Shown: in pieces, positions 13,731 through 31,018 of the stretch
Numbering within the stretch: the stretch's first letter is position 1
Layout: each line of letters starts with the position of its first letter
DNA from: Strongyloides papillosus
Lineage: Eukaryota > Nematoda > Chromadorea > Rhabditida > Strongyloididae
Direction of reading: 5' to 3'
Assembly: GCA_005656395.1 (NCBI GenBank)
Contig: SRSI01000007.1
Location: 186,001-250,000, forward strand
Length of the DNA: 64,000 bases
Translations under genes and position numbers: made by a program
Notes under the pieces: model-generated
The model's database searches: none
The model's input: only the letters and a program-made list of their open reading frames with translations
What the model was told of the DNA's origin: nothing

Positions 13731-14727
13731 ACCAACCTGGAAAAATATACATATTATATATTTTATTACATTAAATTTCTGTAGTGCATTTTAACAGAAT
13801 TTAGTTAATTTAATTAATTATATGTTTATTTAATAGACCAAAATATAAATTTTTTTAAATGATAATTTTGGGGTAGGGAAATTAAATACATATTTCTTCC
13901 GTCAAAATATGTAATATAATAAAATTAGTTATTATAACAAAACGCTATTCAAATCTTCAAATAAACATAATGAAAGCTTAAGCAAGTGTAAATATATGTT
14001 TAACAAATATTGCTGTTGGTTTTTTAAATTATGGAAAAAACAATAATATATTATACTCTTAATAATTATAATAATCTCCATTCATAATAAGCATTTTACA
14101 CATTTATTTAAAAGTAAAATTTAAAATAATCCGAGTTTAATAGGAAAAAATTATTGGTTAAACAAATTATAGTGAAAAAAATTAGGATAACTTAGTCAAA
14201 AATAAAAAGTATAAAATAAATTTTTTAAGTTGTCATTAAACACAAATCAGATAAACTAATAAAATATTTACAGCTTAATTTTAAACAACTACTAAGACAT
14301 CCGGATGATGCGACTTTTTACCAATCAATTCTTCCAACATGTCAAAAAGTGTCTTTTATACTAATAATAAACTTATATTTAAAGTTATAAACTCATGGAA
14401 ATTTTATAACAACAAAACTTACATTCTCCATCGTATTTCTATTATATTTTAAGGTTTCTAATATAACTTTATAATAATAACTTTAAAGTAAGCATGCATT
14501 AATATTTTATATCTATATATTTGTATAAGCAACAATAATAATTTATATAAAATTACATTTTACTGATAACGATAAAAAATTTTTTTTACTATATACATAT
14601 TTCTATAGTAAACACTAAATGTAAAAATATGAAACCGTGGAAATAACATATAATAATAAGATTTTTTCCACATAAATATAATATATGTACATAAAAAAGT
14701 GGTGTTAAATAAAGGCAAATAAATAAT
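13731..14727. other. Intergenic
   Basis: About 1 kb of AT-rich spacer with no supported gene, between the mannosidase start and the 3' end of TRAPPC2. Confidence 0.4.
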
Positions 14728-15207
14728 TTAACTTAAGTATTTCCTTCCAAATGACGCAGCTTTCGTTTCAAAGGCACTTGAGGTTATTGCTGTATTTATA
14801 TCATAAAATGGATTCATTAGATACTTTATATATGTCTCGTACATCTCCTGAAAGAATTGTTTGATACCATCGTCATTTTTGTGGGTATGTAGGATGAGAA
14901 ACCTAATTCGACTGGCCGTGACAAAGGCACTAATGTTCCATTCATTAAATTTATCTATACACTAAAAAAAGATAACAAATTTTTACTTCACCAATTTAAA
15001 TATAAAACTAACCTTTAAATACATATTTGGTGATGTCTTAATTAACTCATCAACAACATCCAATGAAGCATGAGCTATAAATTGATTCAGATGTCGATTC
15101 TCGTTTTCTTTTCTTTTTTTCCCATCAACAACAGGGAAATCCATCTCAAACAGTGGTTGATCCTGATGACCAACTATAGCAAAGTAATATTCCTTTGTTC
15201 CAGACAT
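14728..15207 (-). CDS. TRAPPC2 / sedlin, TRAPP tethering complex subunit
   Basis: Exon 1 is 15207-15013. Exon 2 is 14961-14728, ending at the TAA at 14730-14728, after a 51 bp phase-0 intron. Together they encode 142 residues, the usual length of the family. The start [20 protein letters not shown] and the segments [31 protein letters not shown] and [17 protein letters not shown] match sedlin throughout. I chose the ATG at 15207 because the open frame beyond it has only a TTG and the family begins M-S-G. The longin-fold protein is an adaptor in TRAPP, which activates Rab1/Rab11-type GTPases for ER-Golgi and Golgi traffic. It is divergent to ribophorin II, with 365 bp between the starts. Confidence 0.95.
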
Positions 15208-17532
<2,325 letters not shown>

Positions 17533-17808
17533 GTTTAGTCTCCTAGTGATCAATCTGGTTATCTCCTTAGTTCTCTCCCTGACTAAGAATGGTATATTTT
17601 TTTTAGTGATTCAAAAATTGTCATTTTAATTTATTAGTCATTTTTGTTATCATTTTTCCAATTTTATTTTTCCTTCCACCACCACCGGAAAGACACATTA
17701 AATATTTAAAGAACTCTTGTTATTATTATGGAAAAAGCTTTAGTAGCTTGGATAAATATTTTAAAGTGTTTTTTTTGTAATAAATTTTTAATTGTTTAAA
17801 GAAGTAAA

Positions 17809-19475
17809 ATGATATTTGTTGGGAGAAGGTTTTGTTCTAATTTTTTAAATACTACTACTTTTTCTTCACCTAAATATTTTAAAAATGTTCTCCTGAAACT
17901 TAGTGATGGAAATGTTATGAGGTATGAGGATATGAATGTTCTTTCTGCTAAGTATGCTACAATACTTAATACAAACTATAACGTGAAGAAAGGTGATAGG
18001 GTCTTGAGTAGAGTAACAAAATCTGTAGATAGTCTGGCCCTATACTTAGGAACCCTAAGACTCGGTGCCATATACATCCCCGTCAACCCTATGTACACAT
18101 TAAAAGAAACAAAACACTTTGTTGAAGATTCAGAACCAAAAGTGTTTGTAACATTAGACCATGAAAAAGACAGGACATTTAACTCATTAGTACCACATGT
18201 GGTTGATGAAAATAAATTAAGTATAGAATGTACTAATTCAACATCACCTGATATGTCAATAGAACCTGTTTCAAATGATGATATTGCGTGTATATGTTAT
18301 ACCTCAGGTACCACTGGTCTCCCAAAGGGTGCCATGATAACACATGGTGGTTTAACATCAAGTGCCGAAAATCTATCCTCATTCTGGAGATTTACCTCAA
18401 ATGATACTCTCCTCCATATGTTGCCATTCTACCATATTCATGGACTTTTCCTTTCCCTTAGTTGTTCGTTATTCTCACATAGTTCCATGATATGGATAAA
18501 TAAATTCTCTGTTGAAGATGCTATTAAATATCTTCCAATTAGTACTGTAATGATGGGTGTTCCAACATTCTACACACGTCTCCTTAAATCACCAAAATTT
18601 GTCTCACAAAATCATTCAAATATAAGATTGTTTGTCTCTGGTTCAGCTCCACTCACACCAGCCGTCTGGAGGGAATTCAAGAAGGTTGTTGGGAAAGAGA
18701 TAATTGAGAGATATGGGATGACAGAAAGTATGTGTAATAAATTAATATTTATGAGTTTGTGGTTTATTTATTTCTTTGGCATTGTTGGGAGTTTTAATTG
18801 AATTTAATTAACTATAATTAGTTTTTTTCTCCTCCAAAATGCCAAAAGCTAATATATCAAATGATATATTTTATAATTTATTCATATTTTATTTTTATAG
18901 CTATGGTAATCACATCAAATCCATATGATGGAGAGAGGATACCAGGGAGTGTTGGCGTACCATTACCTGGAACAAAGATAAGAATTAATGATAATAATGT
19001 TGTTGAGGTTAAGAGTGATTCATTATTTAAGGGATATTGGAAAAATCCGGAGAAAACTAAGAAAGAATTTACTGATGATGGTTATTTTATAACTGGTGAT
19101 ATGGGGATGATAAATGATAATGGTTATTTAAGTATCTTGGGACGTAATAAGGATCTTATCATTTCTGGAGGTTTGAATGTCTACCCAAAAGAGGTGGAAG
19201 ATGTTATTGATCATATACCATTTGTCTCTGAATCAGCTGTCATAGGAGTACCACACTCTGATTTGGGGGAATGCGTTGTTGCAGTTGTTTGTACTAAAGA
19301 CAAATTAATCAATGATAAAGATAGAGAGGATGTAATAAGAGAAGAATGCCGAAAAGAATTGGCAGGATATAAAGTACCAAAAAAAGTAATATTCATAGAT
19401 GAGTTACCACGTAATTCTATGAGTAAGATACAAAAAAATATCCTTCGTGATACCTATAAAACTCTTAAATTATAA
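17809..19475 (+). CDS. Malonyl-CoA synthetase-like acyl-CoA ligase (MatB/ACSF3 type)
   Basis: Exon 1 is 17809-18727 and exon 2 is 18901-19475, with a 173 bp phase-1 intron. The split codon restores RYGMTE-T-MVITSNPYDGE. The product is about 497 residues. The ANL adenylation motifs are all present: YTSGTTGLPKG (164-174), LPFYHIHG, RYGMTET, DDGYFITGDMG, GRNKDLIISGGLNVYPKE, and the catalytic Lys region PRNSMSKIQKN. The N-terminus (MIFVGRRFCSNFL) could target mitochondria. The order TSNPYDGERIPGSVG, PEKTKKEF, VYPKEVEDVID and ESAVIGVPHSDLGE resembles bacterial MatB and plant AAE13 more than animal ACSF3 as I know them. The expected reaction is ATP-dependent ligation of malonate to CoA. Substrate and origin are inference. 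Confidence 0.85.
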
Positions 19476-21761
19476 AATGTATAATATATAATTTATATTA
19501 TATATTATTTAGGACTTTTTTGTTAAAATAGAATATTCCTTCATTAATGTTAAATTGAATAAATAAAGTAATCCTCTGATAAATTAGATTCACACACAAA
19601 AATAATATCTTCCACCCTATCTTTAAAGGATTTGGATAATCGCAGTGTAATTAGATTTCATTTTACTATTCCTCAAAAACATATATAACTTCATGAAGTA
19701 ATTTACTGTAAATTTGTTGTTCAACAAAACAACAGATTATCCAGATATTATTGGATTTGCTATCATCATGTAATAATTTATCTTATCAATACTTATTAAT
19801 ACTTTTTTTCTTACCGTATAACAATTTATCTTCTTTTAATATGAATATATTAAATATATATAAATTTTAGAGTGGTGAAATTTATTGTCATAAGTATGAG
19901 ATAAATAAGTAAAATATGTTAATTTTGACGTCATCTCTGCATGAGATATCTTTATATTATTAATTGTAACTCAATATTAAGTTAATTGAAATCAAGAAAT
20001 TAAATGAATAAAAAGTATGATTATTTATGGCAATTTAAATTAGTATTTTTAATTCATACATTATTACTTGGATTAATACTCTTATTTATGATGTGGAATA
20101 AATTAAATAATAAATTTGTTATTATAATATATTTTTTTTATGTATTTAAATATATCAAATAATGATTGAAGTGTGATTATGAGGAAGAAATCATAAAGAA
20201 ATTCAAATTGACTTTTATAAAATTTTTAATTGTTGTAGTTTTGTTGACAAAACATTAAATTATCATACTATATAGTATAGTATTATTATTGTTGTTATTA
20301 TTATTATAATAATCAAAAAGAAGGTGTGAAATATGAGATTATTAAAATTATTATACTGTTTCATTAACCGGTAGTCGGTGGATGTCTTTTGATTGGAGGT
20401 AGTGATATAATTGTTTGGAACTTCTTAACTTAAATGTTATTTTAATAAAGCTAAGATATTAATAGTAGTATAAACATGCACCATAGGGGGTCCTTTGAAC
20501 CTGTCTTGACCGGACATCTGATTCTCACTTTTATTTGATTCTGTGATGCTTTTTGTAATAAGAGTCTATTTTAGCTAGTACTTAATTTATCTAATGATTA
20601 GTTTGTAATTTGTCAAACAAATGTAATCCTATCAAATGAGGGAAATTGCCATCATGCCATCTGTTGATGTATCTAAAAACATCATTTAAAACACTTATTT
20701 ACTCATACAATTTAATGTATATTGGTATTAAAAACTTTTTAATCAAGACAACCGGGTGGTTTATCTATACCATAATTATATATCAACTATTGTTTTAGTA
20801 ATATCACTAAAATGTAATAAACAATCCATTGACATTACAAACCATCCGTCAAACTACTGTGATGATAAGGAAACTGAACTTTACATAAAAATATAGATTT
20901 GTCATCCCTTTTTATACTTATCAATAAATTTATTTTTTAATATCTATATAATGATACATTCATATATCTATTTAAATGTTGTTGCGTGCCTCAAAATTAA
21001 AATACATAAACTTTCCTTATAACAGATATTTCATGAATTTTTAAAATTACAAGGCTTTGTGTATGATTTGATGTGAGGTCTATTTTTAAGATAAGATGAA
21101 GAATGTAAAAATGAAACTATCAATATATAATGAAAATTTAAAAATAACAGGACAATGAATGGGATGTTTTGGATGAATCTCATAAAATCTTTGGTAACTA
21201 ACCCCATGGGTGTTGAATGAAGATTCAACAGCTAGAAATTGAATGAATATTAAAATATATATTACATCTAAAAATTGTAAATCCCATTGCAAGAATATAA
21301 CGATAATAATATATTGAAAATTATGTGTTTATAGTTATATTATTTCTATGAGTAAATGCTTTTTAAAAAATCACAAAAAGAAGATTGCTTTTTTAATATT
21401 CTTATTAATATTGTTTTATTCCAATTTTAATGCCCTTTATGGTATAATTTATCATTTCAATAACTATCCAATCGGAGACATATTAGAGAATTAAAAATTT
21501 ACGCCTTTAGTTATAGTTTATTCATTGTATATATATATATTATATATGTATTTTCACAAATAGATTTTTCTTATATCCCCTCCCATCTTTTAAAAATCCT
21601 TTCTCTGACAATCTCTTCTAAACTTATTGCCATCAGGAGAAACTAACAACATTCATCTATATAATTTTTTTCATCTTCACACTCCCTACCCACTTATCTA
21701 AAATTAAAAGTGGAATAGAATTATATTAATTTTGTCAAGTTACTACTCCTAAACATACATA
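19476..21761. other. Intergenic upstream of pag-3
   Basis: 2.3 kb without a supported gene. It contains simple repeats (an ATT-rich run near 20280-20312 and TA repeats near 21527-21550) and one markedly less AT-rich island at 20475-20530. As the 5' flank of a neuronal transcription factor gene it is a likely site of enhancers (inference). Confidence 0.45.
20475..20530. promoter_or_regulatory. Candidate conserved noncoding element (GC-rich island)
   Basis: The island contains CCATAGGGGGTCCTTTGAAC and CTTGACCGGACATCTG within otherwise very AT-rich DNA 1.2 kb upstream of pag-3. There is no open frame or hairpin that I can support. The function is unknown. Confidence 0.2.
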
Positions 21762-24010
<2,249 letters not shown>

Positions 24011-27000
24011 TAGTAATTTCACTTTGATGTTTGAAAAAAAGAATAAAAAGAAAAGTTTTTTTATTATTTCATTGAATAGTGTAACTTTCCGGTGTCAAGT
24101 TTTCAAACCTCTCATATATTGTAAAAAGATAATTACCAAAAAGTATTATTGAAAGGAAAAATGTACAAATCTTCTTTATAAGAATGCAACAATTTCTGTT
24201 ATTGAGGAAAAATAATTATAATCATTATTTAATGTGTATATTACAGTACTCCAGATGATATAAAAATCGTGAATAAATTAATATATCTTTTTCTTTAAAT
24301 ATTTTTAAACCATTAATGGATAAATATCTATATTATTTATATTTCCAAACATTATAATTTTTGTGAAATGTAATGAATTTATATCTATATTTTATAAACA
24401 AATATATCAAGATAATAGTATCATTTTTTATGAATGGATAACTTAAATTATTAGTAATACTCTCGAGAGATAAGGAATTGAGACAAAAAAGGAGAGGGAG
24501 ATTAGTTATATATGAATTGGAGATATCTTAATTTACCATTAAAGTGACGGGGATGTTTTTTAAATGAAGTGATAAATAAGGAATCTAACTATAATGAAAC
24601 ATAGTTATGTCTTATTTCTCCTATTTTGACATTTTCTAATAAAAAGGTCCACAATAATGAGGGAATAGATACATATATAGTTTGATGATGTTTATTATGC
24701 TTGATGGTAGTTAAAATTGAAATCATAAATTATTGTAATAAAAGTTGGTATGGTGGTGGTTGAAGTAAAAATAAAAAATCTGTCACCAGGTTTGTTTTGT
24801 AAGATATTTTGTTAACATATTAATATTCATGATACATTTTATTAGAGAAGATATAACATTTTATTCATTATAATATATTATAAAATTGATGGATGTCATG
24901 TAAATTATTTTAGGATTAGTCAAAAATCCTTTTTTTCCTCAACAAATGAGATTGGAAGGAATATTAATTAAAGTTGTATGTTATAAGGATTTGTCATTCA
25001 TAGAAAGATTTCATTTGGTGATTTGATTAAAAATTTTAATAAACTTCCTTTTATAAATATTATTGTGTTTTATGAGAGATAACTTCTTGTCAATCTTTAT
25101 CTTATGATTTGTTAATATTAAATACCAAATAATGGCGTGTTATGTTGAGTATGAGGGAAAATTTTTTATATTTTTGAAGGTACTGTAAAACAATTAATAT
25201 ATCAGTGACATTAATGAATACTAAATTTTATGTTAAGATTCACATTACATTTTGTAAGAGACATTAACACATGTAATACTCTGTATTTTTTATAGAAATA
25301 GAGATAACTTTTTATTAAACAATATTTTATATGATAGTTGTTAGAGATTTTTGCATGTCAATGGACACTTTATTTCCTACCTCTTAACCTTAAAAGTATA
25401 ACCAAATTTGTCATTGGAGAAGGTGACTATATACGACAAAAATATTTGTTTTTATATTTCTTTATACTATATTTTTTAAAAAAGAAAATTGTTATTTAAA
25501 AAGGGAATGATATATGTATATTCATATTTTATTTTACATTTTTTTATTAATATAAAAGTGAAAAAATGATAATATTTTAAAGTATATTTTAAAGAATTAA
25601 CTATTTATTTGAATGATGTCTTAAATAGTTTGAAAAATGTATTAATGTACATCAAATTTATTGGTTAGGAAATAATAAATAATGATTTTTGGAGTTTAAT
25701 TAATTCCTAATATTCTTGTGAATGATAAATTTAATTAAAGTTTCTTTTCCGTGGTGTTTCAATAAAATATAATTGATATTCAGAAGTTTGACTTTCCTTT
25801 GAATAATTCAACATTAAAAATGAATTGTTTGAGGGATTGAATTACAAGAGGTTTTGTTATTGTATAATTGAATAATTAAAAGAGATGCCATATTGAGACT
25901 ATTAAAAATTATATTAAGTCACTTGGGTTGATGATTTTACTTGTCATAGACCATCATCATACGACTATCCACCATGTTGTCATAAATCATGTTACACTCA
26001 ATGTATATAAAGTCGTATATAATAATAAAAATGAGAGTAACATTACCATCTCATACTGCTACTTCTATAATTTACGTTAAAATATATTATATATATATAA
26101 TTTAAAAAGAATGAGGAAAACTTTTGTTTTCATCTACTAACTTATCATTATTAGCTAATTTGAAGAGATACACTTTTTGTTTTCTAGTTAACTATAAACT
26201 TTCTGTGATTTCCCTTGAGAGATTCTATAAGATTGGGAGGAGAAGATTTAATGAGATTTTGAAGATGATTGGAAGAGGTATAATATGATTTCAGTGTTTC
26301 ATTTAACCAAAGGGAAATGATAAATAATTTTCTCCTCATTATCATTGTAATTGATAATAACTTTCTTTTATTTCAAAATAATACTCTTTGATTGTCATAT
26401 TAAAAGTTATCATAAACTAATAAAAACATCCCATAAAACAATTCACAATTGCTTAACATTAATAATAAATAATTAAAAAGCTAAAACAAGAATGAAAATA
26501 AAAATTATTAGGTTAAAAATTTTGAAAATTATTCCATTATTACGATTTATTATATATAAAAAGGAAAAATATTATATTAAAGTTAATTGAATTTTACTTC
26601 ATACTCCATTACCTACTAGAATTATAATATTTTTAAAATGATTATATTTTTGGAGGAAAGCAAAAGATCATATAATGTGGTTTCATTTGCAATAACCCAA
26701 AAGGAGTCATTCAAAATGTAATTTAAAAGTTTTATCATTTTTGTGGTTGTTATATAGATAATTAATGACCATTGGGATTTTTGATAATTAGGTAAAAATT
26801 GGCTCTCAACTTGTAGAGAGTATTTTGGAAGGGATATGACTTTTGATACCTAGTGACTTTATTATAAATGAGAAAATAATAATTTCTGTTAGCTTTATAA
26901 TATTTAATTTTATTTAATATGATAGTGGATGAGAATATGATATTTTTATACGTTTTATTGAAAATCTAGAAAGATAAGAGTGTACATGAATGTAATGACT

Positions 27001-27676
27001 ATTAAGATATTATATGGTATATGTTTTATCTAATATGTTTTAGTATATCTTTATCACAAAGGTTTTTTTTTGTCAAAAATAGCTCCAGATATCTATTACC
27101 CCCAAAATAATTTATATAAAATTTTTATACTTATTTTTAATCACCACAGTTTTTTTAATGAAAAAAAAACTAAATTATTTACATATATAATAAACAATTT
27201 CAAGAATATGCTTAAAAATAATAAATAACGTCGAGATTGCAATGAAAACGGTTTGTTTATAGGATAAATTATGATAATTTGTTTATAGGATGTAGAAAAA
27301 TTTTTTATAAACATTAAAAAAAATTGCATTAATTTTTGAAGAAATATGAAAGAATAAAACATACAGATTATATATTAAAACAAATGAAAGATTTTTAAAT
27401 AATTTAGAATATTTTATTATTTTTCTTTATAGAAATTGAAAAGAATTCATAAATTAGATTTTATTATGCATATTTTTGTCAAAAATTAAAGTATAACATA
27501 AATATTTGTTTTTTTAATATTGTTGTAGTAATAATAAATATTTTATTTTTATCATTTAAACTGTAATTATACAAAACGTCAACGATAGTGACTTTATTTA
27601 TTCAACAAATCAAAAATTATACAAATAATACCATCTGTAGTATTAAAAGTTTAATTAAATAATTAATATATCCAAA
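24011..27676. other. Long gene-free region 3' of pag-3
   Basis: 3.7 kb without a supported gene or repeat. A slightly less AT-rich patch at about 25930-26000 (CATAGACCATCATCATACGA) may be regulatory. Short TA repeats occur near 26083-26100. Confidence 0.4.
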
Positions 27677-27889
27677 TTATAATATAAAGGTTCTAAGGTT
27701 TTCAGACTCCAAATCGAGAGATGGAATTTCGTTAATTTCTACAGTACTGTCTTTTACTCCCTTGAGATAAAGAAACTTTGATATAATCAGAAAAATTACA
27801 ATAAAGATAGTCATTAAAAATAGTGGTATAAAAACAAAAGCAAGAATATTTTCGATAGATTCTTCGTTTCTCGCACTATCAGAAAACAT
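27677..27889 (-). CDS. Small single-pass membrane protein, 70 aa
   Basis: One exon of 70 residues. A short polar N-terminus (MFSDSARNEESIENI) precedes one long hydrophobic segment (AFVFIPLFLMTIFIVIFLII), then a Lys residue and an acidic tail ending FIL. It is one of three minus-strand reading frames of the same plan within 1.2 kb. Sequence identity among them is low. The C-terminal hydrophobic residue could be a PDZ ligand (speculative). No family is recognised, and a frame this small could be chance. Confidence 0.4.
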   Translation of the reverse strand: MFSDSARNEESIENILAFVFIPLFLMTIFIVIFLIISKFLYLKGVKDSTVEINEIPSLDLESENLRTFIL

Positions 27890-28209
27890 TATTCCTTACT
27901 TTCTAGATGAAATAATAAAAATATATATTTAAAATGTTGTCTCATAACAATAGTCTTATAATATAGTTAAATTTATCTTCTTAAAAAAGATTATTTCTAA
28001 TTCTATTTATAATTTTAACATTTATTTGTAAAAAAAAATAACAATAGTTAACAAAGATAAACTTTAGTATATTTATTTGCTTGCTAATTTATTAACAATT
28101 AAATAATTAACAATATTTAAAAAAATTGAAGTTTTTACTATATCTTTTTGATTTGTTTTTCCCATCTCTGGTTACAACATTTGAAATAATATATAAAATA
28201 ATTTCTTTT
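27890..28209. other. Spacer between small membrane protein frames
   Basis: AT-rich, nothing supported. Confidence 0.4.
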
Positions 28210-28422
28210 CTACACAATTATGTGACTTCGTGTATTATAACTATAATATTCCTTTCCATCGAAATTAATTCCACCAAAAATAAGTGATCTATTGTTTGTA
28301 GTAATTGATACAAGTAGGTACATTATTCTTAATAATAATAATATAGCAGAAATAAAGCTAAATATAGCAAATATAATAGAAATTATACATAGGATAAATT
28401 CTAAAGTATAAAAGTTTTCCAT
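28210..28422 (-). CDS. Small single-pass membrane protein, 70 aa
   Basis: One exon starting at the ATG at 28422; the frame extends two codons further but only to a TTG. The plan is MENFYTLE, a hydrophobic segment (FILCIISIIFAIFSFISAIL), a basic stop-transfer Arg, and a tail with Tyr residues ending SHIIV. It has the same architecture and strand as the frames at 27.7 and 28.6 kb. It is not recognised as a known family. Confidence 0.4.
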   Translation of the reverse strand: MENFYTLEFILCIISIIFAIFSFISAILLLLRIMYLLVSITTNNRSLIFGGINFDGKEYYSYNTRSHIIV

Positions 28423-28570
28423 TTTCAAAAAAATTCATTATTAAGAATGATACATATGTATATGTCATTATATATCTGATATTATGAATTCCTGTCACTT
28501 CCTAGACTATTTTCTTTATTTTTTCTAATATTTAAAATGCCATACTAAATAGTCAAAAAAAGATTGTTAA

Positions 28571-28831
28571 TTAGACAATTGTCTCTAAAACACAAGGATC
28601 TTCATTTTCATTGTCTACGGAAAGCCAAGATTCTGAGGCACTATCCAAATCTTTAATTTCCTCAAAAACGAATCCATCAATATGAGTTGTATATCTTTGC
28701 TGTAAATTAATAAATAGCAAAGTAAAAAATACTTTAACAAGTATCACAAATGCAAATATAAAACTTATGGCAACAAATGCTAATCCAATTTTATGAAAAT
28801 TTTCATTATTTATAAAAAAATCACCATCCAT
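28571..28831 (-). CDS. Small single-pass membrane protein, 86 aa
   Basis: One exon of 86 residues. A polar N-terminus (MDGDFFINNENFHKIG) precedes one membrane segment (LAFVAISFIFAFVILVKVFF), then an acidic cytoplasmic-type tail (EEIKDLDSASESWLSVDNEN) ending ETIV, a class I PDZ-ligand-like terminus. Codon composition in the tail is more coding-like than in the two shorter neighbours. Function unknown. Confidence 0.5.
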   Translation of the reverse strand: MDGDFFINNENFHKIGLAFVAISFIFAFVILVKVFFTLLFINLQQRYTTHIDGFVFEEIKDLDSASESWLSVDNENEDPCVLETIV

Positions 28832-30019
28832 AATTTTGAAAAGTATATTCCTAACATTAGGATTAAAATATGTGTAGTTTTAAATAAATATTAGCTAACA
28901 TAAAAATAACGAATAAAAACTGTATATATAAATTTATATAAAACATTATTTTAAATGAGAATAAATGATTTAAGTATTAAAGAAAAACAGGAAGTTCATT
29001 TTAAACAATAATGTATAAATAAAAAGAGATTTAAAGTTTAAAGTTGGTTAACCAATCTTCTGATTGTTATCTTATTCTATTTATTATTAAAAATAAAAAA
29101 TGACGATTTTATTTTATTTTTTATATCAATACTGTTATCATAAAAAAAAGGTTTCTTTTATCTTTTTATGAAGACATATCTGACAAAACTTAACTTTAAA
29201 AAAATTTAGAAAACAACTTTATCCTGCTATTATTTTTACACAAATTATTATAAATAAATACATTAAGTCAACAAAATGCTTTACAATATATAGAGAAATG
29301 AAATGTAATATTTTTATTGTTATCACTTTTATTTGAAAAAGAAATGTTTAAACAACAAAATTTTTTATGATAAGAAAATCTGGATACAAAGTTTTAAAAA
29401 ATATAATATTTATGTGAACAAAAAATCTATACAATTTATTATAAAAATATAGCATAAAAATGTAATATTTTTTTTGTTTTCCATGTTGTTGTACTTATGT
29501 TATAACAGCTCTTATCTTGTTAATTAAAATGATTCTGTAAGATATTTCAATGCCATTTTTCTTATATTTTTATCTTGTTATGTATATCTTTTTTTGTTAC
29601 ATTTTTTAAATGGATAATAAAAGAGGAACTAAAAGTTTAGATGTACTTTAATGTATAAATATCATATGTGGGAAGCAGTTTAAGAATTTTGTAGACAAAT
29701 TTCAAACACCAAATAAAAAATTAATAAAAGTTATTTATTTTGATGTGTAGCTTATTTCCTTTAGTTTACTTTTTTAACGAAAAAAATAGTGATAACTAAT
29801 TTAAACTTGGTAATTTTTTATGTGTACGTTTATTTAAAAATGTACTATACATCAGTGATTAAAATAAATCATCATCTGTCTATGATAAATTTTAGCTACA
29901 GATTTTTCTTTATTAGAAAAATATTTACTAAAATGTATTTGTTTTGATTTACTTCAAATAAAAATGGATATTATTTTTTTACATTATTCTAATAAAAATT
30001 GTATAATAAAACTTCATGT
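28832..30019. other. Intergenic
   Basis: 1.2 kb of AT-rich sequence without a supported feature. Confidence 0.4.
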
Positions 30020-31018
30020 TTATATGTGATTAATTACACGAGATGTCATATTAGAGTACCTTCTGTAGTGGGCACCAAGTTGTTGTGCAACGCCATTCCC
30101 CTCACCGAGATGAACTTTCGACGACCTACTATAAATAATATTCCGTAATTGTGGACTAAAAAAAATAATAAAAATTAAAAGTTTATTAACTTACCTTAAA
30201 ATTAACGAGCCAAGAAATGATCCATATGTACCTAATTCAAAAGCCATCGAATTCACATGATTTACTAAACTTTCACTATGAAAAAAATTCAAGAATGTAT
30301 CCATTGTCCTTATCAATATAATTATAAGTATTATAATAAAATTTATTAAAGTAAAAATACTGTAATAAAATAATGAATGAGTTGCTTTTGGAATGACTTT
30401 CTTAAAATCTTTTTTCCTTATTCTTAAAATCATTAAAAAATTAAATACACATGATAACACTATGAGTGGTATATAAAATCCTATAATCAAGGCAATTCCT
30501 AAGATGCTTAAATTTTTTGTTGATTTCTCAAGTGCCAGATTCTCATGATTATGTGATTTCTTCTTCGGGTCCACAACAAGTACCACTACATTAATTACAA
30601 GTGCAAATAATATTATTGCGAAGATAATTTTCTTAACAACATCTGGAGCAAAGATAACCTTATACTTTACTGGATATGAACATGCCAAATATCTATTAAT
30701 CGCTATAACTAGTGTCAAACTAAAAAGCAAGGTATATGTAGCATTACTTTCAAAAATAAGAATAACTTTTAACAAGGGAAATTTCTGATATATCCCAGGA
30801 AACATTCCCAATTTATAAAATTTTTCAAAAAACATTGATGTTAGGAGTAGGAGATTCTCAGCAATTGATTTAACAAGCATAAATGGATAAAATTCATTAT
30901 CATATTGTTTAACCTTCCAAACACATAACTTCATGAATAATGAAATCGTGAAATATGTATAAATTATTTGAAGAGGTATTCCATATGACAGTTGAATGTA
31001 ATAGATTGTTGAAACCAT
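30020..31018 (-). CDS. Serpentine chemoreceptor-type GPCR (Srv/Srg-like)
   Basis: Exon 1 is 31018-30195 and exon 2 is 30155-30020, with a 39 bp phase-2 intron, giving 319 residues. The N-terminal part reads SYGIPLQIIYTYFTISLF and NEFYPFMLVKSIAENLLLL; the third helix ends with LVIAINRYLACSYPVKY, the DRY-equivalent of the Srg/Srv families. The last helix is followed by SLIL-SPQLRNIIYSR across the splice junction, which confirms the intron. The tail is short and basic. In nematodes such receptors sit mainly in amphid sensory neurons, and ligands are usually unknown. The assignment to Srv rather than Srg is tentative. Confidence 0.8.

Noticed and set aside
27141..27362. 73-codon minus-strand frame
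   Set aside because: Phe/Lys/Ile/Asn-rich chance frame without coding signature, in a long gene-free region.
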